From contig CM043958.1 in assembly GCA_014529385.2 (NCBI GenBank), positions 84,784,025-84,848,024 of the forward strand: a stretch of 64,000 nucleotides of DNA, written 5' to 3'. This document shows, piece after piece, positions 1 through 11,690 of the stretch; positions within the stretch are counted from its first letter, which is position 1; each line of letters opens with the position of its first letter. This DNA comes from Adiantum capillus-veneris. Taxonomy: Eukaryota > Streptophyta > Polypodiopsida > Polypodiales > Pteridaceae. The position numbers were made by a program, and so were the translations under genes. The notes below the pieces were generated by a model. It did not search any database. It saw only the letters and a list, made by a program, of their open reading frames with translations, and was not told the DNA's origin.

Positions 1-386
1 ACCAGAATAGGAATCCCAACGTTAGAGACCGAGTGAGCAACCACTCAACTAGATGTAGTGTCAATCAAAATCCACTGCATCCTCTAGAAGCCATTTCAAA
101 GGAAAGTTTCTTTGATACCTCATTAGAAAGATCATACACCATAATGGACTAAGGAATTCAACAAGGTCAAATTTAAGAATAGAACTTCCACGGGGGCAGG
201 TCCTTCTTGACCTGCATCTGCCGTCAAACTGTTGTATCTAAAGTTTCAATTTGAGAACGAGCTTAAAGTAAAAATCTATAAAGATGGAATGGATCGCTAC
301 TATGTTAAGTTGAAAAATAAGCCAAGCAAGTTCAAGGACCGTGTAGATGTGGACTATAATGGCGACATATATTTGACCAGGAAGGA

Positions 387-1150
387 ATGATGTACCTAGT
401 TGTTCATAACCCCTTTATTGTGGACAAATGGCAATTGACTGGCACCAAGGACAAGGTAGATGAATCACCCAAGATGGACAAGCAAAATACTGTGATCAGG
501 TGCACTAACGAGATGGAGCGGCTTAATAATACAGACAACACTTACGTGGGGCAATATAAATTCAACAATGGAGAACAGACACTCTATTATAGATGTGATG
601 AACCCACTATCAAGGAGCTGACTGACTGCAAGAAACTATATGTTTTTACATACACAGAGGGGAGAAGTATCCAAGTGGTCACATGATAGATAAGCATGGC
701 CAAAAATACTCTCCTATAGACCGTAAGGAGCTAGAGCGATATGCTTACTCTGGTGGACCACTCCACCAATATTATGTAAATCTCGAGCAAGTTAAACCCA
801 CGAAGAGTCAAACAAGACCCAAAATTGGGTACGTAAGTTCAATAAGAACCAGAGTGGAAGATTCATTTGGGCACCAATGATTCTCGAATGCACGACCCAT
901 AGGATCAATGGGGTCTAGGGTTTCTTTAAACACACACAGAGGCAATGTAGCACCTCATTTGACTTACGCAACTAGAATCCCTCCAACTATTACACGAGAT
1001 CGAACAAAACGATCGGATGAATGTATGGCAGAGAGGACATTGATTGTAGTGCCAAGTGAAGAATACAAAACTAGAGAGACCATGTCAAGAGGACCGGGGA
1101 TGGTTAGGATGGTTGCAGAGACTAGACACATGCAACCATCTCACGTGGCC
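387..1150 (+). pseudogene. Leader region of element A upstream of Gag, unrecognised ORF fragments
   Basis: Three short frames (387-686, 683-880, and the first part of 908-1258) read as hydrophilic protein with several internal stops. The first two overlap by 4 bases. I do not recognise a domain. In element B the corresponding place holds a 427-residue ORF of low-complexity type, so this may be the eroded counterpart, but no sequence match can be claimed. Bases 1-386 also contain only short, interrupted frames. Confidence 0.3.
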
Positions 1151-1159
1151 AAGTGTGTA

Positions 1160-1666
1160 CCCAAAAAGTATAGGGGATCAGGGGATCCATACGCTCATGT
1201 TTCAATCTTCAAACAAGTGTTGAGGGCTGAACAGGTAACCAATTTCCATACTCAATAAGAAGTATTTGGATTGATCCTAGAAGGAACAGCCTTGACCTAG
1301 CTCCAACCGTTAAATAGCTGGGAATTCCCAAGCATAGAGCAACTTCTTTGAGAATTTGCAGAGGAATTCTCAAAGAGAGGAATTAATCATAATATGATCT
1401 CCCAAATCTATGCATTCAGACAAAAGGAGAAAGAGAAGGTGAAGGAAGCCTCGCTTCAATTTAAGCAATACATAGAAAGATGTCCTGCTAGAGATCCACC
1501 TCACGATGAGAGGCTGTCAGTCCTTTTCATAGAGGGATTGCAAAATGACACTCTCAAAAAAGATTTGCACTTAAAGGCACGTGCTACTTTTGAGAAAGTC
1601 ATGAAAGAGACGCTGTATTTGGTAGACAACTATAAGGCATATGGGGAGGTGACCAAGGATGAGTAG
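1160..1666 (+). pseudogene. Gag core domain of element A (broken)
   Basis: The end of the 908-1258 frame reads KYRGSGDPYAHV, the typical opening of the retrotransposon Gag domain (K-F-x-G-x-x-D-P-x-x-H). After a stop, the frame at 1394-1666 continues with a glutamate/lysine-rich helix, LQFKQYIER, and VLFIEGLQNDTLKKDL, which match the rest of the fold. Gag would form the cytoplasmic particle that packages element RNA. Stops at 1256-1258 and in the 1259-1393 gap split it. Confidence 0.7.
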
Positions 1667-2648
1667 AATCTCTTCAACCACTAGCAAATCCACAATGAAA
1701 CTGGGTGGGCATAACCCAACTATGCCAGATGTTGCTCAAATGATTGAGGAAGTGATCAGAAGGATGAACCATGGAATCAGGACGAACCCAAACACACGAC
1801 AACATTCCACACAAAAATGTGACACTTGTGGAGGAGATCATCCAACTCAGTGATGCAACATGCAAATGAGGCCATGAGCAAATGTACAACATGTATTGAA
1901 GTGGTGTGCTATCGGAAAAAAATGACAAATCATGAGACCCACGAATATTTCTACAATAGAGACCATGTTAGAGAAAGACCATATGGGCCACTTGGAGGGA
2001 AACAATTGCCACCTCCTCCAAGATACCAAGTAGGAAAAAATAACGTAGTCCAAGGACAAAAAAAACCTCAACTTCTGTTGGAACATCAACCTCCTTTACC
2101 CGAGGAAAACAGAGCCATGGTAAGAATTTTGCAAACCATAGAGGCACCTGTGAATCAGAGTATGATACAGGTAGTTTCATACCTAGAAGATTCCGACAGC
2201 TCCTATGCGAGAGGGTTATACAGTAGTGCCTATGCTTTTGAAGGACAAATTCCATGGATAGATTCTGAAGGGATGTCAGAATCATCATACATAGCACAAC
2301 CAACAAAAAAACCATTACTTGGTCAATTTAAATATGCTCATGTTCATGGCAAATCAGAACTACAAACCTAGGGGATACCCTCCTAGAACCGGACAACCAA
2401 TGGAGGCGCCACAAGCTTCTCCACCACCAGTAGGACCATGCTATGAATGTGGTGGTGATCATTGGGCAAGAATTTGTCCACACAAAGGAGATCATATCAA
2501 ACTCTTTGGGTACTGTGAGGGATGTACACATGACCATTTCATTCCACACTGTCCAAAAAACCTTGATAACAAAGTGAAGGCTACCATGAACAAAATCAAA
2601 TTGTATCAAGCTCAAGTGGATTGGAAATGGAACCAACAGTTCCAATGA
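1659..2648 (+). pseudogene. Nucleocapsid region of element A with Cys-Cys-His-Cys knuckles
   Basis: Two zinc-knuckle-like motifs are visible. CDTCGGDH begins at 1818 and would close on a cysteine just after the stop at 1851-1853. CYECGGDHWARIC at 2439-2477 is complete, with spacing C-x2-C-x3-H-x4-C, one residue shorter than the retroviral knuckle. Element B has knuckles with the same short spacing. A third cysteine cluster, GYCEGCTHDHFIPHCP, follows. The region binds RNA in living elements. The frames 1659-1853, 1826-2371 and 2319-2648 overlap, showing frameshifts within one former ORF. Confidence 0.65.
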
Positions 2649-3795
2649 ACACTATAATGAGAGCACAAGCACAAGAGGCTGCAAGGAACATCGTACCCAA
2701 CCAAATCAAGATAGAGAATTTGTCAGCTTGAACCCCTAGGAAATCCTAGAAGGCAAAAAGGGACAATATGAAAGCCAAAAGGATAAAAGAAAAATCAGCT
2801 TTAGAAACCAAATTTTAGCAAACAAAAGAACAATTGAGAGTGGAAATGGACCATAAAGAAAAGATTGATGTAGCAAAACCGTCAGCAATACCTTTGGGAG
2901 GATCGGTGTTGGTGGAGAAGATCTTTGAGCCATTCGATGAGATCTTGAAAGCTTATAAAGCTAAGTTAAAGCCCAACCAAACCCAAGAGCATAGATGTTT
3001 AACGTATCCTCATCCAGGGTATGAAAAAGAGAGGGTTGTAGATGTGCAAGGAGCTCATCTAGGCGGCCCAAGCTCTTATGGAAGCACGTGTTCATATTGC
3101 CAAGGATTGAGGTGTTGATCCACAAAAAAATCCAAGAGTTGAAGAATCGAGGTATCAAAGACAGAGACCAAAAAGAATCGGAATTTGAAACGCCTTTGGA
3201 TACAAGGATGACAACCAATACCATAGATGGGTGGTATTCATAGACAATTATGCCAATTCCCAAAGTGGAGGAACCATAACCACAGGACCTGTGGGAGGAT
3301 ATTAGAAATAGAAAAGATGGAAGCACGACGCTTCAGTCAACTCCTATCATTGAGATCCATTTAGAACATGAGTTCTACCCGGGTGATATGTACAAAAATG
3401 TCTGAAGACAACAAACCTCAATCTTTGAATACTTTACCTTTGTTCATTGGCAACCATGAAACAAGATAAAAAATTAGGAAAGTACATTCTCAATGGAAAT
3501 CTGGTCCTAAGATGATGGACACCAAAACTCTTCATGAGTTGATGTCGTCTCCTATCCATTGTACGCTAACTCTATCTGAGTTACTGCATATAAGACCTCA
3601 TCTTTGGGAAGAGGTGGGAAATAATTTGGAGAAAATAGGTCTGCTAATTTTTCCACCAATTGCTTCTCCAAAGACACCAAGTAACCAGACCTTGAAACAA
3701 ACTAAACCCGGGCTAGTGCCAATGAATAAGGTGGGGGACTAATGTAAAGGAGAAGAAGGGAACACTACCTTGCCCGTGGAATACAAAGAGTAAAA

Positions 3796-4080
3796 ATGGT
3801 TGCTATATTAGATAGTGGAGCCGAAATTGCCATACCAACCAAGAAAATCTGGGGAAAAGGGAAAAAGCCTGCTCTAAGGAAAACCAAATTGAAACTACAA
3901 TTAGCAGATGGGTACCTGGAGAGACCTATTGGTATTTTGGAGAAAATCGTAGTAAGCTCTTGTGGAATTTCATATGAACACACCTTTGCTATCATGAATT
4001 TTCATGAGAGTAGCAATTTTGATATCATATTGTGAAACCATTCATGCGTCAGCTCAAAATGGTACAAGGCTGGGGCTATG
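3796..4080 (+). pseudogene. First retropepsin-like protease of element A
   Basis: The frame opens with VAILDSGAEIAIPT, the catalytic D-S-G-A of aspartic retropepsins, continues with LQLADGYLERPIGILE (the flap-side strand) and ends near IMNFHESSNFDIIL, matching the I-L-G end of the fold except that a stop replaces the glycine region at 4033-4035. This protease would cut the Gag-Pol polyprotein. It lies upstream of reverse transcriptase, the normal Ty3/gypsy position. Bases 4081-4983 carry only short frames. Confidence 0.7.
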
Positions 4081-4983
4081 ACTATATCTTCTTAAGACAC
4101 AAGGATGTCACTACAAAGATCAATGTCAATGATCATAATTATAGAGATGTAGAACAAACCCTAGGAGAAGAGTTAAACTCCACAACTGAGTAGGAAGGAT
4201 AAATAACCACTTGGTTGCAAAACAATGTGCACATTTGGATGTGTGGAGCTTCTGAGAGTGGGAGTTTGAAAAAAAAGGATTGCATGCAGATCAGTACAAG
4301 AAGAGGCGTATGTACTAGAGCCTTTTTTGGAAGAGATGTTTAAACCTTTTGGATGGTAGTAGATATTGGCCATCCTTGATGTGTGTGTGAATGAGGTGAC
4401 ACTGACTAAATTCTGTGATGAGGAAGGATATGGTATCATTCCATTCCAGATGAATGATGAGTGTCATCTTAAATCCAAAATCAGGATCAAAAGCACCTGC
4501 CATAGAGGGAGTTACAAATTGTCGACGCATAGTGGATGAGATCTCCATAAGGGACCTTGATCAAATTGATGAGGAAGCATTTCAAGACTCCACCGACAAG
4601 CCTTTAGAAGACAACGCGGGCGATGAGATTTCTAGTAGCTCAGACAAGGACATCAAATAGAGGGGTCGACAAGTGGTCTATTATGATTTTCCAAACCAAA
4701 AACCACAAAGAAAACTTAGATATCTGAATAGATGCATGAACAAAAAAAATAAAAGAAAAGAAAATTTTGTATCCCTTTTAAACAACAATGTATTTGAGGC
4801 AAGTCAAAGCAACAACTGATTGCCTTAAAGATGAGATATTGATGAGATTCATGAAACTCAACTCAACATAAAAAAACTTGAAAAAGAAAAGCAAACAAAA
4901 ATCACAAGCGGAATATCTTTGAAAAGTCAACGAAACTATCAAAAACAGAGTGCAAACACAAATACAACAAATTAAAACAAACT

Positions 4984-5298
4984 TTGAAAGAATTTTGGAC
5001 AACGGAGTTGGAAACTAACGATGAATCAGACGATGATAAGTTTGATGCACCTTCCCACTACAAAAGGTACACTATTCAAGACAAAAGAATTGTAGTTCAA
5101 AACCCCAAACAAGACCCAAACGATCCAAAAACCTCATATGATGGACCCAAAAAAGCAAAATGTATAAACCTAGTAGAACCAAGTGCGGAACCTAAGCCAG
5201 CATACATTGCCACGGACCTCAGGGAAGAAGAAGAACATCTATTGATAGCATACTCTGATGATAAAAATATGTGTTTGCATGGTCATACAAAGACCTAA
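4984..5298 (+). pseudogene. Protease-RT connector of element A
   Basis: This 104-codon frame is acidic and ends with EPKPAYIATDLREEEEHLLIAYSDD. The equivalent position in element B (20028-20321) reads ESKPVFIAQDLIETEECVLKELL, so both copies share a connector before the RT. Such a segment is normal for plant gypsy polyproteins, where it precedes the P-I-N-P-K-Y type RT start. It has no catalytic role that I can see. Confidence 0.55.
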
Positions 5299-5328
5299 AG
5301 GGAATAGATCCAAAGACTCTGTTAACAT

Positions 5329-6060
5329 GTGATACCCCTTAAAAGTGATGCCCGATCGCGCAGACAACACCCTTACACATACAATGAGACTTTTCAAAAG
5401 ATTAAGGAGGAGATAGACAAACTCAAGGATGCAGAGTTTATCTATGAGATTGAACACACCGATTGGGTGTCCCTAATTGTGGTAGTACCCAAAAATAATG
5501 GAAAGTTACGAGTCTGTGTGAAACTCAAACAGGTAAATGCTGCTACCATTAGGGACAACTATCCACTACCAATAACAAACCACGTTATTGAAAGAGTTGC
5601 AGGGAAGGAGGATTACAGTTTTTTAGATGGGTTCTCAGGCTACAACCAATTGACCATAAAACCAGAAGATAAACACGAGACAACTTTTGCAACAGAGTGG
5701 GACATATTTGCATACAGGGTAATTCCTTTTGGTTTAACCAATGCCCGTGCCATTTTTCAAAGACTAATGAGTCATGCATTCAAGGAGTATCTAAGCAATT
5801 TTTAGAGATATACATGGATGATCTATGTGTGCATTCTCAGTTGAGAAGTGAGCACATAACACACTTAGAAAAAGTCTTTAACAATTATAGACCTTAGCAT
5901 ATTTGCTTAAATCCTAAAAAATGTGTCTTCATGGTAAGACAAGGTAAAATCTTGGGCCAGATTGTATCCAAAAATGGGATTTCCACTGATCAAGATAAGA
6001 TACAGGTAATCATTGCACTGCCAAGACCAATAAGGATAAAGGAAGTACATGCATTTATTG
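5329..6060 (+). pseudogene. Reverse transcriptase of element A (frameshifted)
   Basis: The 5329-5805 frame has the RT palm landmarks VVVPKNNGKLRVCVKLKQVN, YPLP and FLDGFSGYNQ, then PFGLTNARAIFQRLM. A stop falls at 5803-5805. The active-site YMDDLCVHS continues in another frame at about 5808-5840, so a frameshift separates fingers and palm from the catalytic Y-x-D-D. The thumb is recognisable to about 6060 in broken frames (QIVSKNGIS near 5958-5985). RT would copy element RNA into DNA. Confidence 0.85.
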
Positions 6061-6179
6061 GTCATTGTGGATATGATAGTGCTTCATATACTTGTGTGCG
6101 ATAATAGCTAAACCCCTGTATGCTCTCATTTCCAATTTTGAGTGGACAAAGGAATGTGAGAACGCTTTTCACAAGTTGA

Positions 6180-6876
6180 AGTAGGGATTAATTTTTTCTC
6201 CAATTTTGCAAGCCCCAGATTGGAACAAGATCTTCCATGTACATGTAGATGCATCATTCTATGCCATAAAATGTATATTAGCCCAACCAGGAGAGAAAAA
6301 AAAAAGGATTTCCCCATTTGCTACTCTAGTAGGCAGCTAAACAACATAGAGAAAAATTATACCACTATGGAGAGAGAGAAGGTCTAGGGATGATATATGC
6401 TGTCAAAAAATTAGACATTACCTTCTTGCAAGCATTTTTTTTTCTTTGTAGATCACCAAGTACTGTTGTATCTGGTAAACAAACCTTGCAACACTGGAAG
6501 GATTGTTCATTGGTTTATAATATTGCTTGAGTTTAATTTCACCGTAGTCGTAAAAAAAGGAACTACGCACAAGAGAGCAGATCATCTTTTGAGATTGTTC
6601 CATGGAGAAGCACGTGACAATGTTGATAATGATCTTCTAGATTTGTATCTATTTAACATTGAAATGGTTCCAAGGTGGAGTGAAGAGGTCATCCCTCTAC
6701 TCATCATAGGATCATTACAAGTAGAAAGACAAGCATCAATCATTCATCAAACAAGAAATCTCCAGCTTTTAACTGGACGACTTTACAAGAAAGGTAAGGA
6801 TAAAATTTTGAGAAACATACCAAAGACTAATAAGAATTGGGGTCTACTGACAAAACATGGAGAACAATGTCCATAA
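6180..6876 (+). pseudogene. RNase H of element A (broken)
   Basis: Translated in pieces, 6215-6300 gives WNKIFHVHVDASFYAIKCIL, containing the D-A-S of the RNase H active site. The frame 6466-6876 gives YLVNKPCNTGRIVHW, FTVVVKKGTTHKRADHLLR (the A-D-x-L-S-R end of the domain, with Leu for Ser) and the spacer into integrase. Each piece aligns by eye with element B's RNase H (LVNKPCSTGRITRW, VMADHLSR). Confidence 0.75.
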
Positions 6877-7243
6877 TTACATAAAATCATGTGAAGCCTA
6901 TAAAAAGTAACCGCCAGTGGAACATGCCACCCCTTTAGAGTAATGGGAGCGCCCAAAATGGAGTATTCACATAATCGAGTACGTAAAAAAGAGACCTTCC
7001 CAGAGGGATGGAGGAAGGCACGAATGAGAACCGTAGAGGAAGAAGCAAATCACTATTTGCTGATTCCAAACCAACTGTACAGGTGGGAAAAGGACAACCA
7101 ATTAAAATTGTGTGCTACTGAAAGCGAGTATTCTCCATCCTCTAACAAGCACACTCGGACCACCTAGGGGACATTTTTTTGATGATAAAACTACAAAGCT
7201 AGTACTTCATGCAAGATAATGGTGGCCAACACTGTTCAAAGAC

Positions 7244-8243
7244 GTGGAGGCATATGTAAAACGGTGTGATGAATGCCAACATACAAAAGCACCTCTGCGG
7301 CAAGATGAAATGCCATTATGGACGATGATTGGAGTACGAGCCTTTTCCAAGTGGGGCATAGATTTTATAGGCCCCATCATACCTCCTGCATACCAAATGT
7401 GCACACAATATATCATTGTAGCCACAAATTATTTGACCAAATGAGTGGAAGCAAAATCAACACAAAAAAACGATTCACGGACTATGACATTGTTCCTCTT
7501 TGTAAATATCTTTATTAGATATGGTCTACCCATTGAAATTGTGAGTGATAGAGGAAAACGCTTTGTAAACAACGCCATTGAAAGATTACTCGACAAATTC
7601 ATGGTGATTCATCACAAATCACCACCCGACCACCCCCAAGCTAAACGGACAAGCCGAGAGTACCAATAAAATCTTATGCACGACGCTCACCAAACCAAAA
7701 TAGTGAGTGACTCAAGAACTGATTGGGACCAAAAGCTACACTTAGTGTTATGACCTTACAGGGTAGCATTTAGTACTTCCATAGGAACCACTCCATTTAA
7801 CCTTGTGTTTGGGATTAATGCAATTCTACCCATGGAATTATTAATCAACACGCTTTGAGTTGCAACACAGTTAGGATGGACAGGACATGACCTATATGAA
7901 AGACGAGACATCTTGGAGAAACTAGATGAAATTATAAGGAATATATGCTCAAAAATGACAAATGAAAGCTTTCCATGATCAACATGTAATTAACAAGGAT
8001 TTCCAAAAAGGGAATTACGTTTTGGTGTATAGTCTAAAGCAACACTCCAAAAAACTCAGAAAGCGAGGAATGGGGCCTTTTGTAATACATGATATATCGC
8101 AAAGCAGCACCATCAAGCTTGCAACATTGGTAGGTGAGGAGATGCCTAATTGGATAAGTGGGTGCAGGTTAAAAAAATATCTTCTTACATTGAAACCAAA
8201 AGAGCTCCAAACAATTCATGCAGTAGACCAACGAAGAAATTGA
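7244..8243 (+). pseudogene. Integrase of element A (broken)
   Basis: VEAYVKRCDECQHTK is the cysteine half of the zinc-binding H2C2 domain. The core shows WGIDFIGPI (first catalytic Asp) and EIVSDRGKRFVNNA (second Asp). The glutamate segment is shifted out of frame at about 7640 by a single-base change, so the 7445-7669 frame ends in unrelated residues. The C-terminal part, 7962-8243, has FQKGNYVLVYSL and GPFVIHDI, the SH3-like DNA-binding end. Integrase would insert the cDNA into the chromosome. A stop at 7442-7444 separates core segments. Confidence 0.8.
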
Positions 8244-8411
8244 GCCCATGCTATTCAGGAACATGCTAAAGAAGAAGCTAGGATCAGAATATTAAAGTTG
8301 AAGGAACAAGCAAACCTTCAAGAAAATTGGCATCAGAACAAAGGCATCAATCCTCCTTTAATAGGATCAATTCAAACGGAGCCTACATGGTTAGGTGGCA
8401 TAGATCTATGA

Positions 8412-8705
8412 ATTTTACTTCAACTTCATAATGGTTCCATCGAGCGCGCATTAATGGACACTGGGACACGAGAAAATGTCGTCAACTACTCAACATTTGT
8501 AAAATTGACAAGGGAACCTCTAACGCCGAATACTATTGGGTTCAAGGTGGCCAACCAAGGAACCATGAACAACCTGGGACATGCAATAGATGTTGATGGA
8601 AATGCTTATCCTCATCAATTTCATGTAGTTGCGGATACAGACCTTAATGAGGTAGTAATTCTAGGAGTGCCATGGATGCGCACTTCTAAAGCCACACCGA
8701 ATTGA
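8412..8705 (+). pseudogene. Second retropepsin-like domain of element A, 3' of integrase
   Basis: The frame reads SIERALMDTGTRENVV, a D-T-G motif after two hydrophobic residues. It continues with a strand ending DGNAYPHQFHVVADTD and then EVVILGVPWM. D-T/S-G followed about 80 residues later by I-L-G-x-P-W is the standard layout of a retropepsin fold. It lies about 200 bp after the integrase C-terminus and differs in sequence from the first protease at 3796. Element B has a similar domain in the same place. Function is inferred only: a decoy, clamp or separate protease are all possible. Confidence 0.6.
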
Positions 8706-8729
8706 TAGAATGATACCTTACAACTCATA

Positions 8730-9370
8730 TTGGATGACACATCTTTCACCGCACCATTCACACAATCAAATTACCTATGGGAACTTCTTCTATCAGTCCC
8801 CGAACCTATACCACAATGTTATACAAAGGTGATCAAGAAGATATGGGTAAAAAAATCCATTATGCAAACCCATCCAAAAAAAATATGGATACCCAAACGA
8901 CGTTGTACCAAAGTTCAACCTACACCACACCAACCAATACCACACCAAAACAAAACAAGCTACAATTTTTGTCAATACAACAAAGCCAATACAATCAAAC
9001 CATCAACAACAAAAAAAATAATTTGGAAATGGAGACCAAAACCACAACTCGCCAACTGAATGACTCAAAGTCAAAATCCACATGAAAGCAATTTCAGTGG
9101 CATCCAAAAAAGAGCCATCAATCTAAAGACGATGCAGTGTCAAAACTACGAGGTTTCACTGTCAAAGATAGAGCATGTCTTCTTCAAATTCTTTTGTTTG
9201 GACCACAAAGCTTAAAACTAACGTCATCATCAACAACAACCCCTGAACATATGGTTCAAAACCCACACCTTGCACTGCATCTTGTTACCCCATGCATATC
9301 TTCCAGTAGCATCCTAGAGCCACAATATACGGCTATGCATAGACACTTACTTTGTACCCGTGCAACTTGA
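8730..9370 (+). pseudogene. W-x-P-K repeat region of element A
   Basis: A lysine- and proline-rich stretch holds repeated motifs: IKKIWVKKS, PKKIWIPKRR and IIWKWRPKPQL in the 8730-9059 frame, then FQWHPKKSH at about 9092-9118 in the frame that continues to 9370. The tryptophan followed by basic residues recurs every 15-45 residues. The equivalent region of element B (16459-16911) carries KWVPK, RWIPKK and IWVPKRK. The role is unknown; high positive charge would suit nucleic-acid binding. The last frame continues with a Ser/Thr-rich tail. Confidence 0.5.
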
Positions 9371-9396
9371 CACACATTCGTCTGAGGCGACTCACT

Positions 9397-9411
9397 ATGG
9401 GAAGGGGGGGA
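9397..9411 (+). other. Polypurine tract of element A
   Basis: The run gggaaggggggg precedes the position where the plus-strand primer of an LTR element would sit. It closely matches the two purine tracts of element B (aggaagggggg). The following sequence does not start with TG, so the LTR may not begin directly here, as with the internal tract of element B. Confidence 0.45.
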
Positions 9412-11690
9412 AACTAGCAGCAAGATAATCATCATTTTGTATATGTTATTTCCTTGTCATTTTCTTTTATTAGTTTTTTAGAGCTTTTTAGCTCTTAGCA
9501 GGCATAATAATGAGCCATATTGACACCATTCATGAAAAATAAGATGCCAGGCTAAGAATATGTATATATGAATGATTACAATAATTTTGGTAAGAATTTG
9601 GCCAATTAATAATAAATGTGGATAATTTTCTTTTATTTTTAAACACTAAAAAACTATAAGGGTAAATAATCAACAAAAATTAATAAGTTGAGCCACAAAA
9701 GTTGGAATTGACTTTTAAGAGCAAATGCCGAATCTTCAAAGCAAGGGCTTCAAACATGGAAAATATTAAAAGGTTTAACACAAGACGGATTTTGAGCCAA
9801 CTTCTGAAGGATTAAAACTACAGATTAAAGGCCATTGGTCGACTGAATATCCGAATGAGAAACGGTTCTAGCCGCGCAAGTGATATGAACATGAAGATAT
9901 GAGCAATGGAGGTAAGTAGGAATGGGGCATTCTGAGTAGGTAGGGAACATATAATCAAAATGGAGCAAGTTAATCTCATTTGCATTCATTGAGAGAGAGA
10001 GAGAGAGAGAGAGAGAGCCAGAGAAGCTTAGAGAATCCTTTCGTGTTTCTACCTGTTGCGACCACTACAGTAGCCCTTACTCCACCAGATCTGACATGTA
10101 CAATCATTAACCCTACAAGAACATTTGTATGTGCTCCACACTGCACCAGCAACACCAAAACAACAGATCAGATCAAAATCAAGATGAAAATTTTGCAAGT
10201 TGTCAAAGCCATTTGGGGAGTCCAAAACTTACCCAAAACCAAAACCCTCTCATCAGTAGACCCTTGGCACCTGACAAAATTACCCCATGCAAAAACAGTT
10301 GCAAAAGGAGTTGGAACATGGATCTCGATCCATGTTCCCAAAACCCTAAAAGCAATAACATCTGGGCAGTGAGTTTCCCGTAAGCCCAGGAGAAAACTCT
10401 ACTAACTAGAATTGCAAAACATGTTCCAACATGGATTGTGATCCATGTACCTTGATGACAAAAACAGGGCAGGAGACCACTGGCTGGAGGAGGCAAAGGG
10501 ATAACTGACCATGCAAGTTAGGCACAAAATGGATCTTAAAATCATTAAAACCAAGTGATTTGGTACTTTTAGTCTACAAAGGGTCATTTTTATTTAACCA
10601 AGGCCAAAATGGTCTTACTTCTAAAAAGCACTATGGAATAGGTGTGGGAAGGGAACATGAAGCTAACCACTAACCAGACCAGCATTTGGAACTTCTAGTC
10701 GCTTCATTCAAAAGAAATACAAAGAAAAAGGGAATCCAAGAGTGTGTAAAACCCAAAGATCAAGAGAAGCAACACTAAAGGTCTAAATAGGGGTAAAACA
10801 AAGCAAAGGGATACCTTTAAAGTTGTGAAAATTACCTGCATCACTTTCCCACTTCAGATGAATTTTCAAAAATTGATGAAATTTGATGAGGAGTTGGTCA
10901 AAATAGTGGTTCTCAGGCATACATCATCAAGAGTCAATGAACTATTAGATTTCAGTCAAGGGAAGTGCTCAAAATTGGATCCAGAAAACAGATATGTTCA
11001 AGACGGGACGAACATATTGAGTAAACATAGGAAAAACAAGTCCAAACTTGAAAAATTTTCACCAATGTGCTAGGAAGACCTATAGGAACATGTGTGAAAA
11101 AGGGTGCTCCAATACCCTTCCCAACATGGATTGCGATCCATGTATCTTTTTCTCCAAACAGAGGAAAAATCACATCGTTTGATTTTAACATCATACCAAG
11201 TCTAGCCATGAAGTATCAATTCATTTGGATCCCAAAACCCCAAAGGTCCAAATTCTCGAAGTCTGAAGAAATTGCCAAGAATTGGCCTAAGTTCTTAACC
11301 ATTGATCCAAATCTCAATTTTGTTGGACCAAGGCATCACCTTGATGAGCCCTACCAGATGGTATCATCAGATCTTCAAAATGTTTTCCAACATTGCAATC
11401 CATGTACTTTAGAGCCAGATTTCATATGTGATCTCATGCCTTTGTGACTATAGTAATCTTAGATGCATTGGTGAAGTTTGGTCAAATTTGGGATAGTTTT
11501 GACAAAGTTATGCTCATTTTTTATTTTATGGTCAAAGTTTGCATTTTTCAGCTTCCAACGGCTTTTTTGGTCATTGCTTAACCCTAATTTCAACTTGAAA
11601 TCGGTCTCAAGATGCCCCACAGGAAAGCACAAAAAGAGTAGAAGGTGGCTCCTTCACTAATATCTCCTCAAATGAGAAAGCCCACATCAC
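9412..11690. other. Non-coding stretch between element A and the next coding debris
   Basis: AT-rich sequence at 9412-9970 resembles a retroelement 3' untranslated region. A GA microsatellite lies at 9991-10016. From 10300 onward a palindromic motif recurs (separate entry). Frames such as 10825-11073 and 11067-11447 are hydrophilic, lack known motifs and are probably chance. Confidence 0.4.
10314..11410. repeat. Dispersed palindromic motif, four copies
   Basis: The inverted pair acatggat / atccatgt separated by four bases occurs at about 10317-10337, 10430-10449 and 11124-11143. A degenerate copy lies at about 11391-11407. Copies 2 and 4 also share upstream context resembling caaaacatgttccaacat. 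Copies 1 and 3 read in frame as WISIHV and WIAIHV in the + direction. Copy 2 gives WITIHV on the - strand. Confidence 0.55.

Larger units (their letters stand above)
1..9411 (+). mobile_element. Element A: decayed Ty3/gypsy LTR retrotransposon, 5' end outside the window
   Basis: On the + strand the fragments follow the gypsy order: Gag, zinc knuckles, protease, reverse transcriptase, RNase H, integrase. A second protease-like domain and a W-x-P-K region come next, and a purine tract closes the body near 9400. Every domain is broken by stops or frameshifts, so the copy is dead. No 5' LTR or primer site is present, so the element starts left of the window. The 3' LTR was not identified. Domain order and the unusual 3' extension match element B (13516-26978), so both belong to one lineage; element A is much older by its lesions. 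Confidence 0.88.
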
